Shown here in pieces: positions 1 through 11,742 of a DNA stretch of 64,000 nucleotides. Source of the DNA: Cocos nucifera (taxonomy: Eukaryota; Streptophyta; Magnoliopsida; Arecales; Arecaceae); assembly GCA_006176705.1 (NCBI GenBank), contig QRFJ01003331.1, positions 80,039-144,038 of the forward strand, in the 5' to 3' direction. Each line of letters begins with the position of its first letter. Within the stretch, counting starts at the first letter, position 1. The notes below the pieces were generated by a model. It worked only from the letters and a program-made list of their open reading frames with translations. It ran no database searches and was not told the origin of the DNA. The position numbers and the translations under genes are program-made.

Positions 1-540
1 CTTACACCAAGGCTCTTTAGGTAGAAATATTTTTCATACCCAAAAGGATGCCATTCCAGATATCCCACACTTCCTTTATCCTCTCTCTCTCTCTCTCTTC
101 TACATGCTTAAAAAGTTAGGCACAAATCTGAGAAGAAGATCCAATCAAATTTATGAAGAGTTTAGCATCTATGCGACGGTATTCGTGAGATGGACATGCT
201 GCCTTCAGAAATTTTTTGAAGGACTTTCAAATCAGATTCAAATCTAATATTTAAAGGAAAGATTTATGAGGAGAAGATGTTTAGATCCTTCCTAAGTGGA
301 TATCGGTAGAGGCCAGGTACATGCATGGCTCCTTCCAGAACCTCAGGCAACATCAAGATCATCGTAGGATAATCAGATTACCCAAACAAGATATGAAATT
401 AAATCTAATTTAATTTAATTTTTAATTTTTAATATCAGATCACCATGATCAAATTTGAAAACTCTTAGATTAGATTAGATCATTTAAGAATTTTTTAAAA
501 AATTTATCTTAAATCTGATCAGATTTGTACGATCCTATGG
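1..540. other. Unassigned AT-rich segment, possibly the 3' part of a Copia LTR
   Basis: No coding potential is visible. A (CT)n microsatellite lies at 81-98. Around 270-345 the wording resembles the downstream part of the Copia LTRs elsewhere in this window, where a short GC-richer stretch precedes an AT-rich tail. At 429-442 there is AATATCAGATCA, which could be a decayed Copia primer-binding site (TGGTATCAGAGC with G-to-A changes). I infer a diverged Copia LTR end plus leader; no left boundary is visible because the window starts here. Confidence 0.3.
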
Positions 541-941
541 TGGAAAATAGGATTTTTGCTTCACAACCTTGAGACTTCTGGGCGAACTCCTTGCAGTCGC
601 CCAAAGGATTCCCTTTCAATCAATCTCCTTTAGTCAGCAGGAAGCTCCTTTTAGCTAATCTCCTTTCGAATGGACTCCTTCTAATCACCCAAGCAATGTT
701 ACATGCTCTGCCTATATAAGGAACCCTCCAGATACATTTCTTTTTGAAGCTCAAAACTCTATTTCAATTTTCTTGAGCACTTTATTTTTGTTGGCCAGAA
801 GAGCTAACTTGATCGTCGGAGGATCTTGCTGGAGCCACCACCTCCGACTCTACCTAGAACTTTATTTTGCAGGTCACCAACAATGACCTTGTCTTCTCTA
901 GCTCCAACATCATTCGGCGTCAACTAGATTCTGCACCAACA
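541..941 (+). mobile_element. 3' part of a Tat-type Ty3/Gypsy LTR
   Basis: From about 690 to 941 this matches, block by block, the 3' ends of the two Tat LTRs at 38350-38605 and 54930-55180. Shared blocks are a TATA box, CCTCCAGATA, TTGGCCAGAAGAG, ACTTTATTTTGCAGG and the terminal CAACTAGATTCTGCACCAACA region. It ends in CAACA at 941, where Copia-A LTR sequence begins abruptly. The 45-bp tandem array that fills the other two Tat LTRs is absent, so this is a related but distinct subfamily. The 5' end is not resolved; it may be a solo LTR or the 3' LTR of an element mostly outside the window. Confidence 0.65.
713..720 (+). promoter_or_regulatory. TATA box of the Tat-type LTR
   Basis: TATATAAG followed by GGA and CCCTCCAGATA. 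The same position in the intact copy at 54938-54944 reads TATAAAA, so this is the expected Pol II core promoter of the LTR. Inferred from position and conservation. Confidence 0.55.
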
Positions 942-3598
942 GAACTCTTCTATGATGAAGTCCCTAGGACTATTTAGACTTGACAAAGGAGGATTTGTTG
1001 TTTAGTCCTTAAACTTGTTCACGACCAAATGATGCATTGTTACCTAGGACAACAACATATCGAGTGTAGGTCATTGTGTGCCATATATATTGGTTATCCT
1101 CTTAACCAAGGAGTATGACGTACTGGTATGGCATGCAGGTGAAGTGTAGGGGTATATTTCCCTGAACATGATCCAACTATATAGCTCTCTGCTGTCAAGA
1201 GTTGCTCATGAAGAATATGGATATAAGTATCCCTTAAACCTGAGATCACCATGATGGCTTGCAAGCAACTCATTATACTTATGTATCAGACTACCTAAAT
1301 TTCTAATTTAGTAATGAAAGGCTACTAGGTGCAGTCAAGTACTTATAAAGTCGGTGTGTGAGTCAAGATGGGATTGACTCCTCCAAGTGTTGGAGCAAGT
1401 GCATCATTATATTTTAATTAAGTAAAACCTCGATCGAGATAGTCCATTCGATAGACACTGAATTTTGAAATACACCATAGATGATTTTTCAGGATTAATA
1501 GTTAAATCCTAGATTATCTTTTGAGCATTGAGGTCAAAGGGAAGAATTATATGGTAACCATATACCACAGGTTCATCGATGTTGCATTACGACTATTCGA
1601 CATATCCGAACATTGGATACCATTGCTAGATGGTCACATCAATTGGTACAAAAAATTAGTTTCTGTACTATCAGCATAGGATTCAAACCTATGGGATTAT
1701 ACACAATAGGAGTTTCTACCTGATCTGATGGCTGATCAAGAGTTCCACCAGACTGGAACTCTATGATCAGGAGTCCCACTAGACTGAAAATCTATCTTTA
1801 TGGGTTCCACTGGACTAGAACTCTGAGTTCTACTTATTTGAAACTCTTTGATCAAGAGTTTTACTGGTCTGAAACTTTGTGATCGCGAGTTCTATTTGTT
1901 TGGGACACTGAGTTTAAGAGTCTAGCTGGTTTAGGACTCTTCGACCAAGAGTTTCATGCTGATGGAATTCTATTATCCAAATATCCACCTGATTGAGACT
2001 CTAATATTATTGGAGAATTAATTGACAATTTGATTGCTAATTAGCTTAATTTGATCAAGTGATGAGGATTCGATTGGGTTTGATCCGATCAGGTCATGAG
2101 ATGACCTAATCACTATGGGAGATTCGATCCTGATTTGATCAGGATCTGGACCAAATTAATTTTTAATTTGATTAAAATTTTATTGGATTGGATTAAATCT
2201 AATTTGGTTAGGATTAACCTAGTCTAATTGAGTCTAAATTAATTGGTTTGGTTGAAACCAATTTGAATGGGTTAAATTAGATTTGAATTTTAAAAACCCA
2301 TCTCCCTACGCCCCCTTATTTCTGACCCTCACCTTTCCTCATGCAATTTTGGAATTTTCATGAGTGTTTCTTATGCCCAGAAGGAGATTTGTGCCACCTC
2401 TCTTTCTCTCTTTGACTTGGTCTAATTGTTTGATAAAGATTAGATACATTTGAATTCGAATTCAAGTTAGTTGGAGGTTGAAACAAATTCAACTTCCCTA
2501 TCTTATTCATTCCCCATGCCATCCTTGGTTTGTCATATATTTTTTTTGAGAAATTTCTAAATGGGTGTAGAAGGAGAGTCCTTCTGCTCATCACCCACCT
2601 AGATGTGGCATTGGAAGTGGATAAGGATCCACTTGAGTTTGAATTTGAATGGGAGGTTGAAACAAATTCAACCTCCAAACCATATCTCATCCCACACGCA
2701 ATTCCCCTGGAATGTTGCCCTATTTTTAAATGAGATTTTTTTGGGCATGCATGGATGAGGAAGAGGCTATGTAGAGGGATTCCTGGAGAGAGAATAGTAG
2801 AGAGGGGCATTGGTTTTGTGCATGGAAAAGTCCAGGGAGTGAGAGGGTTTATTTCTTGCACCAATTTCTTTCTCTCATGAAATCTTATTTTTCTTTTTTT
2901 TTTTTACACCCACTTTAGATGTGATCTAAGTGGGGTATCTATAGATAAGAAAATACCCTATCCATGAAAATTGGTTTCATGGTAAAATTCCAAACAGAGA
3001 GGGCATGAGAGAAATTTCGGGCATCAGGGTTTTTGGGTGTATGAAACCCTAGGATTAGGACTCTAGGTTTGGGTGGAGAGATTAAGCGTTGCGAGTGTCC
3101 AATCACCACCAAATTTGATAGACCATCTCATCATCCTCCAAAGTCCATCTTTTAATTTTCTAGAGTATCTAAAAGATCAAAAAGAAGATGAACGATTGGA
3201 TCGATCGAGAACAATCATTGAAGGCTCCGACAAGGAGCTAGCACTCCAGTGGAGCTGGTTGGGACCAGGAGCTCTATGTGGACTATTCATAAAGGTTGGA
3301 TAAGTGTGCAGCTATAGTGCAACATCGTGGGCTTCCTCCTATGGATTTAGGTCATGGAGATCATCTACCGGCACAAAGATATTGTGTTCTAAATACAAGT
3401 CGATCAACGAATATGATTTGTTGAACGGTTGCATTTAAATTTCTATAATATATAGCATGTCTAAATCCTGAGTAGAAATTATTGATATGATCAATGCATG
3501 TGTAGAATTAATATTAGATTAATTTTTGCTTTCACTGCAATATAATCCAAAAAAAAGGTTTTCAAAAAGCATGCTTTAACCTTGCATGATTTCCAACA
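942..3598 (+). mobile_element. Copia-A LTR lacking its first ~130 bp
   Basis: Colinear with the two LTRs of the full Copia-A element (17065-19985 and 25055-27977). It enters at the block GAACTCTTCTATGATGAAG, carries the hairpin minisatellite, the AT-rich middle and the GC-richer end, and stops at CCAACA (3598). No primer-binding site or pol follows, and the first ~130 bp of the LTR are cut off by the Tat LTR at 941. It is either a solo LTR or one end of an element separated from its body. By eye it is clearly more diverged from the other two copies than they are from each other. Confidence 0.75.
1725..1990 (+). repeat. Hairpin minisatellite in the Copia-A LTR
   Basis: Degenerate tandem units of about 31 bp built on GACTCT-N7-AGAGTC half-sites (here often GAACTCT...AGAGTTCC). 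Each unit is an inverted repeat. The same array lies at 17990-18330 and 25980-26330 in the other Copia-A LTRs. Confidence 0.7.
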
Positions 3599-3978
3599 CT
3601 TAAGGCCTTAGTTTGGAGGTCTTAAGATGGCTAATTCGTGTATAGGGCTAGGACATTAGTCCTAGGGATGAGAGCATGCAAGACATTGGCTTGGGTGAGT
3701 GCTTTCATATATGAGTTAGCCTAGAAAAATTTTTTAGGACTGAGTCATGTTGGCTTAGGGGTCTATATATATACTTTACATATATAATGTTTATTGAACA
3801 AGAGGAATAGAAATCTCTTTTTTTCCTAAAACCCTACTCTCTTCACCTCTCTCTCTATGTGTGTTAGCCATCCAACTCTTGCTGTGTATTCATCAGTGCT
3901 ATCACCTCCTTATAGTTGGAAGTCTTTGGTTGCTGGTTCTAGGTCTTCTAATCTCTAAGGAATTGATCTTACATCTTT
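3599..3978 (+). other. Unassigned 380-bp promoter-like segment
   Basis: Lies between the end of a Copia-A LTR (CCAACA, 3598) and the point where Copia-D protease similarity starts (about 3979). It contains a long TATA-like run (TCTATATATATACTTTACATATATAATG, given here only as position 3762-3789) followed by a CT-rich stretch, CCCTACTCTC. This arrangement resembles a short LTR or a plant promoter with leader, but I cannot find a second copy in the window or terminal TG/CA boundaries. Confidence 0.3.
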
Positions 3979-5145
3979 AATATTTGCAATTCATTGTAAA
4001 GTTTGCAAGTCAGTAAGAAATTTGAAGAAGATAAGAGATTCCTTAATGTTAGAGATGGAAGAGCAGTTCCAGTTCTAGCATTAAAAATTATCAAGCCTGT
4101 ATTCAAGTCTAATATCATTGTTCTTAGTGATTATCATTTTTATCTATTTTTATTAAATATTATTTTTATAGACCTTTTGACCATAAATGGTTTTAAAATT
4201 TTAATAAAAAAAATTATGCAATATCATTATGAATGGTATTACTGTTATGAATGGATAAATGAACAATGGTATTTATACTTTATCATAGCTTGTTAGTATA
4301 GTGTACATATCTAGCAAATGCCCTAGAGTAGATGATGTCTCCGATATATATCTTTGGCACTATAGGCTAGGTCATATTAACAAGAATAGGATAAACAAGC
4401 TCACTCAAGAGGAAATCCTTAAAATCAGGGATTATAAATCACTACCAACCTGTGAATCCTATCTGCTTGGCAAAATGACTAAATTATCTTTTATTGGAAA
4501 AGATGAGTGGCCAGTGAACTTCTAGATCTAGTACATACTAATATATATTTACCCATGAGCACTAGAGCCAAAGGTAGATATCACTATTTCATTACATCCC
4601 TATCGAGGTATGGGTACGTCTTTCTTATAAAATATAAGTCCGAGTCATTTAAAATGTTCAAACAATTTCATAATGAGATTGAAAAATAAAGTAAAAGAAA
4701 TATTAAAATTCTTCGATCTGATCGAAGAGGTGAATAACTCACTAATGAGTTTTTGACATACCTGAAAGAGAATGAGATTCTCTTCCAATGGATCTATCCT
4801 AGAATACCACATCATAATGGAATGTCAGAAAGGAGAAATCAAACCCTATTGGACATGGTTCATTCCATAATGAGCTTTGCCAGCCTGCTGATCTTTTTTT
4901 GAAGATATGCACTCAAATTGGCTTATTATGTACTTAACAGGATTTCGAGTAAATCTGTAACTAAAATACCATATAAGATATGGATAGGACGTAAGCTAGT
5001 ACTCTCACACCTTAGGATTTGGGGGTGTCCGGCTTATATCAAATATTTAATAACAGATAAGGTTGGTCCTAGGTCTGACAAATATCTTTTTATTAAGTAT
5101 CCAAAAAAAACCAAAATGTATTATTTCTATCTTATTGATGAATAA
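3979..5145 (+). pseudogene. Copia-D protease end and integrase remnant
   Basis: Similarity starts at ICNSL just after where the protease DTG-type active site would be, so the catalytic aspartate is lost. The protease C-terminal part reads to about 4290. The integrase zinc-binding region follows (LWHYRLGHINKNR, then TCESY where the second Cys of CxxC is Tyr). The rve core begins near 4507 (LVHTNIYLPMST, where most relatives have HTDVCGPM, so the first catalytic Asp is Asn here). The second block is near 4715 (LRSDRRG) and the Glu block near 4828 (MSERRNQ). Stops and frameshifts interrupt it. Integrase would insert cDNA into chromosomes; this copy cannot. Confidence 0.8.
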
Positions 5146-5439
5146 AATATGTTCGTCAATCTTAAGATAATCTTTTTGAAAAAAGAGTTTCTTAGTGAAG
5201 AAACTAATGCCTTTAAAGTCAAGCTTGATGAAGTTCGATAGGTAGAAGAGCCGACATATGTAACTAAACCTGATCTAAATTTGATTAGATCAAACTCGAG
5301 CCCAATATACTAGCACCCTTAAGGCGATTTGGTAGAGTACCACGTCAGCCAAATAGATACTATGATTTCTTAGTTCAGGATAGAGATTCTATCGAGCTTA
5401 ATGAGAATGATGAGGATCGAATCATTTATATGAATGTAA

Positions 5440-6966
5440 TGTAGAGGTTTGACTCTGAGAAATGACTTAAAGCTATAAAATCCAAAATGAAGTTCATGAA
5501 GATCAACAATATATGGACATTAGTTGATCCACCTGAAGGAGTAAAACTCATAGGATGTAAGTAGATCTTCAAAAGAAAAAGGGGCACAGACAAAAAGATG
5601 GAGATCTATAAAGCCTATCTAATTGCTAAGAAATATCGTCAATATTATGATATTGACTATGATGAGATATTTTCTTCTATGGCAATGCTTAAGTCTATTC
5701 GGATCATACTTATGATAGCTGTACATCTGGACTATAAAATCTAGTAAATAAATATGAAAATAATTTTCTTGAATAGAGAGTTGGAAAAAGAGCTGTATAT
5801 GATACAATCTAAAGGATTCACATCCATAAATGAGTCTAAGGTATACAAGCTTTAGAGATTGATTTATGGATTAAAGCAGGCATCTCGGAGTTAGAACATG
5901 CATTTTGATAAGATGATCAAAATATATGGTTCGTAAGAATAGAGAAGAATCTTGCATATACAAATGGATCAACAATTCAATGGTAGTATTATTTATTCTA
6001 TATGTGGATGATATTCTCTTAATTGGGAATGACATCCTTATATTACAAGGAATAAAGGTATGGCTATTATCATAATTCTTCATGAAAAATTTAGGAGAAG
6101 TATCCTACATCCTAGGGATGAAGATATATAGAGATAGATCTAATAGGCTGCTTAGATTATTTCAATCTACGTGCATAGATACTATGCTAAAATGGTTTAA
6201 CATGGAGAATTTTAAGAAAGGCTATCTTTCAATAGGCTATGAAATTTTTCTCTCAAAGAAGGATTATCCGATAACCCCTCAAGAGAGAGAGCATATGGGT
6301 AGAATTCCATATATCCAAGTAATGGATTCTATAATGTATGCCATGATATGTACAAGACTGGATTTGACATATTCACTAGCGGTAGTGAGTCGATACCAAT
6401 TCAATCTACATGAGAACTATTGGAAGGTTGCAAAGACCATTCTTAAGTATTTGAAAAATACAAAGAACCAATGGCTCATTTACAGAGAATCTGACTTAAA
6501 ACTCATGGGATACACTAATTCTAGTTTTCAGTTAGATCATGATGATAGCAAGAGTGTGTCGGGATATGTTTTTATCCTAAATGGTGAAGCAGTCTACTAG
6601 AAAAGTTCTAAGTAGCACACTATCGTTGATTCAATTTGCGAGATCGAGTATATTATGGCATCCAATGCTACAAAAAAAGCTGCTTGGCTGAAAAAATTCA
6701 TCAATGAGCTTGGAGTGGCATCTTTCTTTAATAGTTCAGTTCTGTTCTACTACGATAGCACTGGAGCTATAGCTCAGACAAAAGAACCGAAGGCATGTTG
6801 ATGGACAAAGTATATTCTGTATCGTTATCATCTTATTCGAGAGATTGTGGATTAAGGTGACATTGAGCTTTAGAAGATCAATAGAAAGAAGAACCTGGCC
6901 GATCCATTTGCTAAAGTCCTTAGAATCAAAAAGTTCAAAGATCACAAATTGAAGATGGATATTTGA
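5440..6966 (+). pseudogene. Copia-D reverse transcriptase and RNase H remnant
   Basis: RT begins near WTLVDPPEGVK (5515) and holds an intact YVDD catalytic motif at 6001-6012 (LYVDDILL). The thumb and connection region has a long open stretch at 6082-6600 (KNLGEVSYILGMKIYRDRS ... SVSGYVFILNGEA). RNase H follows at 6600-6960 (IEYIMASNATKKAAWL, YYDSTGAIAQ, LADPFAK). Stops include TAA at 6073-6075, the same codon that is stopped in every other Copia RT of this window. The conserved Trp codon after the VY motif is TAG at 6598. No functional enzyme is possible. Confidence 0.85.
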
Positions 6967-6990
6967 TACTGTTCCGATTGATTTTAGTCC

Positions 6991-7000
6991 AATTGGGAGT
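6991..7000 (+). promoter_or_regulatory. Copia-D polypurine tract
   Basis: AATTGGGAGT directly precedes the LTR start TGTTAAG at 7001. Compare AAGTGGGAGT before the LTRs at 25055 and 35098. It would prime plus-strand DNA synthesis. Confidence 0.65.
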
Positions 7001-8733
7001 TGTTAAGAAAAAGTATCCTAAAGCCAATCATCTAAGTTGTAGATGATTAAGTTTTTTATTATAATTATATATAAATTTTTCATTAATAAAAATTATTTGG
7101 CATCTTTCATCATAAGTTGTACATCTTTTACATTGAACTCTTGTATTATGATGAAAGTCCTTAAAACTACTTTCAAACGATAAAGAAGGATTTATTGTGT
7201 AGTTCTTAAATCATGTTCGCGATCAAATGATACATCAATAAAAAGGACCATGATATTTATCGAGTATAGATCATTGTATGCCATATTGATTGGTTGTCCT
7301 CGTAACCAAGGAGTGTATGACACTGGTATAGTATACAGGTGAAATGTAGAAGTACATCATCACCAAATAGTGACTCACCTACTGAGTGCTTTGCTATCAA
7401 AAGTAACTCTTAAAGGGTATGGGCATGAGTGTCCCTCAAACTTGAGATCCCCATGGTAACTTATAAGCAACTCACTGTGCTTTGGTACCGGACTATCTAT
7501 ATTTCTAATATAGTGATGGAAGGCTACTGGGTACAGTTAAGTACTTATGAAGTCTATATATGAGTCAAGATGGGATTGACCCATCCAGACTACTGGAGAT
7601 AATGCATCACTGTATTCCAGTTAAGTAAAGTCTTGGTCAGGATAATCCATGTGATGGATTTAAAAGGTTGAAATACAATGTGGATGACTCATTTAGGGTT
7701 GACAGTAAATCCAAAGTCATCCTGAGCATTCGAGGTCAAATGGATGAATCATGTGATAATCATACGTTGAGGTTCTTGAATATTGCTTTGCAAATATTTG
7801 ACCTATCTAGACATCGGAAACCATTGCTACATGGTAACTTTGATTAGTATAGGAAATAGTTTCTATGCTACTAGCTTAGTGTTCGAACCTATGGAGTCAT
7901 GCACTAAGTCATGCAACATAAGAAAGAATTGACCTATAGTTTAATTATTCAATTTAAAAGTACATGACTTAATTGAATAAATATATTAGTTTAATTGAGA
8001 ATTAAGTTAAAGATCATATGAGATAAAATAGTTGACTATGTCTAACTAGCACTGGATATTAGGTGCAGGTTTAATTTCGGGAATGATTATGATCGAGTCT
8101 TTGATCCAAAAAATTCATGAAAAAATGAATTCAAGTGCTAATTATTACAAATTAGATTTGATTTAATTAAAGTTGATTTAATTATGCTTAATCAGGTTGG
8201 AAATCCAAGTCAAACTTGGACCTGAATTCTAAATAGGATCAATAGTCTATTCGAAATTGGTTCGAATTTGATTCGAATTGGACCTGAAATGGATTAGATC
8301 CTTAGAGACCCAAGGCCCTATGACTCTCTCTCCTTGTGGCTAGCCAAGAGAAGGATGGGGCATTGGTTTCTATGTTCCAATTCTTGTGTGCGTGCTTGAG
8401 AAAGAGAGGGCACCATAAGGTGGCACCAATACTTCTTCATAAAGTAATCATCATTGGATAAGATTAGGACTAAGAGATCTAATTAATTTAGGTTTGATCT
8501 ATACCTAGGGGGTGTCACCTATATAAAGGGAGGCCGCCACATCTAGATGTGCTCTTGTTTTTGTATGACAAAGAGAGAATAAGAGAGGGCATGCAGCAAG
8601 GGTGGTCCTTCTTCTCTTTTGGCATAGAGGTGCTCTAAGTCTTCTTCCTTGGCGTGAAGGCTCATCCAGGAAGATCCTAAAAGGCACCAACACATCTTCC
8701 TCCTCTTCTTCCAGCCCTTTGGAAGGTCCAAAG
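7001..8733 (+). mobile_element. Copia-D 3' LTR, truncated
   Basis: Begins TGTTAAGAAAAAGTATCC and keeps the LTR block order seen in families A and B: CCTAAAGCCAATCATC near the start, then the block near 7260 that reads TCATTGTATGCC, then CTCGTAACCAAGGAGTG. A TATA box (TATATAAAG) lies at 8520-8528 ahead of a GC-richer transcribed part. It breaks off at 8733 where Copia-C begins. Confidence 0.8.
8520..8528 (+). promoter_or_regulatory. TATA box of the Copia-D LTR
   Basis: TATATAAAG within CCTATATAAAGGGAGG, located about 1520 bp into the LTR. It is the likely core promoter separating U3 from R. No experimental start site can be read from sequence. Confidence 0.55.
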
Positions 8734-9276
8734 TGTTGGGATATTAGACCCTCTCATGGACCGATATGGCACCTGGTGATTAGCCAGCAAGAAGAAAAGA
8801 TCTCTTAGAATCAATATAGAAGCACAAACAATGGATTCAAGAGAGAAATAGAGAACAAAAGAGATTATCAAGAAGAAAAAAGCTTTATTGCAATGTATTC
8901 AACATTACATAAACCTTGACCTATTTCCTATATATGTGCTATACAATAGGATCAAGCTCCAAGCTCAAATAAAAATTTTCAAATCTAAACAGACCTACGT
9001 ATAAATCTGATCCTGCATCACTGAGTCAACCCAGTCTTAGACTGAGTTGGCTAACCTGCAACTGGGTCGATTCACAAAATCACTGAGTCGACCAACTTGT
9101 ATACCATGCCAATAGTCCCAAAAACACTACTCTCTGCTTGAGTTTTTCTTTGAGACATAGTTGACGTAGTCCTGGACTGGGTTGACCCACCTTTTAACTT
9201 AGTTGATCCAATCTCAGGATGAGTCAACTAAGTTTCTAAAATTTTACTATCCAGGCTGATTTTTCTACTGGCTTGC
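8734..9276 (-). mobile_element. Copia-C 3' LTR
   Basis: Lies downstream of RNase H on the minus strand. A purine run on the minus strand (AAGGGAAAAAGGGAG, plus coordinates 9276-9290) is a plausible polypurine tract, but no clean TG start follows, so the inner boundary is approximate. The stretch 9020-9235 holds several copies, in both orientations, of a GAGTCAACCC/GGGTTGACCC-like word. Confidence 0.5.
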
Positions 9277-9379
9277 TCCCTTTTTCCCTTGGCCTTTCTT
9301 CTCATATTCCTAAGGCTTAGGAGTGCCACACCTAAGCTCACATTCTTTATCTTGGTAATCCTAAGTTCTTATGAACTTA

Positions 9380-11490
9380 GCTCTTTCTTGTAGATCTATT
9401 CATGCCACACATATTTGAAAGCTATCTCTAGGGAGTATCTTTATGAGTGCATCCGACAGATTCTCCTTAGTATGGACATTCATCAACTCCAGTTCATCCT
9501 CTTCCACGAGCTTTCTGATTCTGTGGTACCTCACGTCTATATGCTTTGTGCGTGCATGATAAACTAGGTTTTATCCCAGCTGTAGAGCACTCTAACTATC
9601 AGTTTATAGTATAATCTTGCTCTGCTCTACCTCCATCTCAATAATCAGCCTCCTAAGCCAAAGAACTTTCTTTGCAGCCTCTGTAATCCCAATATACTTG
9701 GCCTTTATGGTAGACAAAATCATGATTATTTGAAGGATTGATCTCTAAGACACCGGTCTATCAAATATATAGAAGAGGTATCTAGTGGTAGACCTTCTTG
9801 TATCAAGATCACCTATAGAGTTTGCATCTACAAACCCTTCTAGAGGATGCAAACCTTCATATATCTCCATAGATTTTACTTCAAATCCTCCTGGCTACCC
9901 ATCAAATACCAAACCATAGTCCCTTGTTTCCTATAGATTTCTCAGTATTCACTTCAATGCTCTCCAGTGATCCTTCCCAGGGTTAGCCATATACCTACTA
10001 ACCAAACTCACTACGTGTACTATATCCGATCTACAACATATCATGGTGTACATCACACTACCTACAATATTTGCATAAGGGACTCTATCCATATAATCTC
10101 TCTCTTCTTCTGACTGAGGCTTTAATATTTAGAGAGAGATATGTGGCTTGGCAACAGTGTCTATATAGATTTGGCCTTCTGGATATATCCTTCTTATGAC
10201 AAATGGAGCACTCTTTTGCATCTATCCCTACAAATCCCCATTCCAAGGATCTTCTTTGCTAGATCCAGATCTTTCATCTCAAATTCAAATGATAATGTTT
10301 CTTTCAATCTTTTCATAGCCTTCATACTTCTGCTAGTTATAAGCATATATAATAGTAGATATAGGATATCCTTCTCATCTACATCCTTAACATAGACACA
10401 GCAATCATGTTCACATTTGCTAAAACCTAGACTCAAAACAAAGCTATCAAAATTTATGATTCCACTAACGATGAGATTGTTTCAGGCCATACAGTCATTT
10501 TTTGAGTAGACACACCTTCTTCTCTTGTCTAATTTTCATGAAACCATTCGATTGTCTCATGTAGATCCTTTCCTCCAAAGTCCTATGAAGAAAGATTGTC
10601 TTCACATCCATCTATTCTAATTCTATGTTATGTTGTGCCACCAATAACAACAATACTAGAATAAAAGTATGGCACACCATAGGAGAGCAAATCTCAGTGT
10701 AATCAATCCCTTCAATCCATGAGTATCACTTTGCTACCAGCCTTATCTTGAATCTAACTCCATCATGTTTTGAAGGTGCCTCCTTCTTAGTGAATACCCA
10801 CTTTGAGTCAATGGTCCGAGCACCTTTTAGAATTTCCATCAGCTGTCATGTCTTATTTTTTTCTGGTGATTCTATTTTTTTCATTATGATTTGCATCCAT
10901 GACTTATGGTCTTCACTCTCCATAGTCTCTACATAATTCTTTAGATCTTCATCAGCAATGATGAGAGTAAAGAAAATAGCTTCATCAATACCATATTTGA
11001 TAGGTCTTTTGATGGTACGCTAGGACTTGTGTAATGCCACTCCAACTGGCACATTTCTCCTACTTAAAGTCTATGCTCCTGCACATCCACCTGAATAGCT
11101 GGCTCTCCATGCTAGTATCCTATCTGAGTAAGTACTCTTCTATCCAGCTCCACCTCAATAGGAATACCTCTATAAGTAGATGTAAATTGCATGTCATCTG
11201 CCTCTAATAGGCCACCACTATCCATCTTCATTTCTCCAAATCCACCTATACTCCTAGACCTCTCCAAGATTCTTTTCTCATAAAAAATGACATCCCTACT
11301 GATTACTAACTTCGATGCTTGAGAATTTTAAGCAGGTACTCCTTGACTCCTTACGAATACTCAATAAAAATCATCCTTTAAGATTTAGGATCCAATCTTC
11401 TCCTTTCAGTTGTCTCCAGAAGTGCATAGGTCAGGCAATTGAAAACCTTATGGTGGCCAAGCTCCACCTTCTTTCCACTCCAAACCTCCT
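9380..11490 (-). pseudogene. Copia-C integrase end, RT and RNase H remnant
   Basis: Reading the minus strand: integrase C-terminal part at 11490-11310 (IPEEVWSGKKVELGHHKVF), pre-RT segment at 10930-10830 (MESEDHKSWMQIIMKKIES), RT at 10810-9950 (GARTIDSKWVFTKKEA, then GIDYTEICSPMV, then MDVKTIFLH). A readable stretch at 10436-10194 contains FEMKDLDLAKKILGMGI. RNase H is near 9720-9640 (KAKYIGITEAAKKVL). Numerous stops and frameshifts are present. This is Copia pol but inactive; the integrase core is missing because the Copia-B array starts at 11499. Confidence 0.8.
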
Positions 11491-11498
11491 CTGGAATG

Positions 11499-11742
11499 TG
11501 TTGAAAAATATGTCTCAAAACCAATCATCAGCTTGTTAACGGTTGAGCTACATTGTATTTATAATTGATTCATTAATAAATATAATATATTTTTGATATT
11601 TTTCATCGTAAAGTTTTTATCTTCTAACGAACTTTATTATTGTGATGAAGTCTTTAGGACTATTTAGCTTTGATAAAGAGAGGATTTATTGATTAGTCCT
11701 TAAATCTATTCACGATCAAATGATAGGCTATTAATTAGGACA
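11499..11742 (+). mobile_element. Copia-B LTR 1, segment 1
   Basis: Begins TGTTGAAAAATATG and matches 35098-35340 almost base by base, including GATGAAGTCTTTAGGACT. It breaks at TTAATTAGGACA, exactly where LTR 2 continues as TTAATTAGGATGACAGC. The last five bases are one copy of the target-site duplication of the inserted Athila-like element. Confidence 0.85.

Larger units (their letters stand above)
3979..8733 (+). mobile_element. Copia-D element, 5'-truncated (pol remnant plus 3' LTR)
   Basis: Order is partial protease, integrase, reverse transcriptase, RNase H, polypurine tract, LTR, which is the Copia order. The 5' LTR, PBS, gag and protease active site are missing. The 3' LTR starts at 7001 and is cut at 8733 by the reverse-oriented Copia-C sequence. 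The LTR shares block order with families A and B but is clearly a separate family. Confidence 0.8.
8734..11498 (-). mobile_element. Copia-C remnant, reverse orientation
   Basis: On the minus strand the order is integrase C-terminal part, RT, RNase H, LTR. The plus-strand start TGTTGGGATATTAG (8734) corresponds to an LTR ending in CCAACA. It interrupts the Copia-D LTR on the left and is itself interrupted at 11498 by the Copia-B LTR start, so the rest of the element should lie beyond the window, on the far side of the Copia-B array. Its protein wording differs from families A, B and D, indicating a different Copia lineage. Confidence 0.75.

Noticed and set aside
2358..2864. 168-codon frame on the minus strand and frames at 2530-2733 and 3073-3303 on plus
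   Set aside because: All lie within the Copia-A LTR, have no recognisable domain, and are not conserved in the LTRs at 17065 and 25055.
8505..8871. Overlapping short frames on both strands near 8600
   Set aside because: They span the junction of the Copia-D LTR and Copia-C LTR and occur in mutually exclusive frames.
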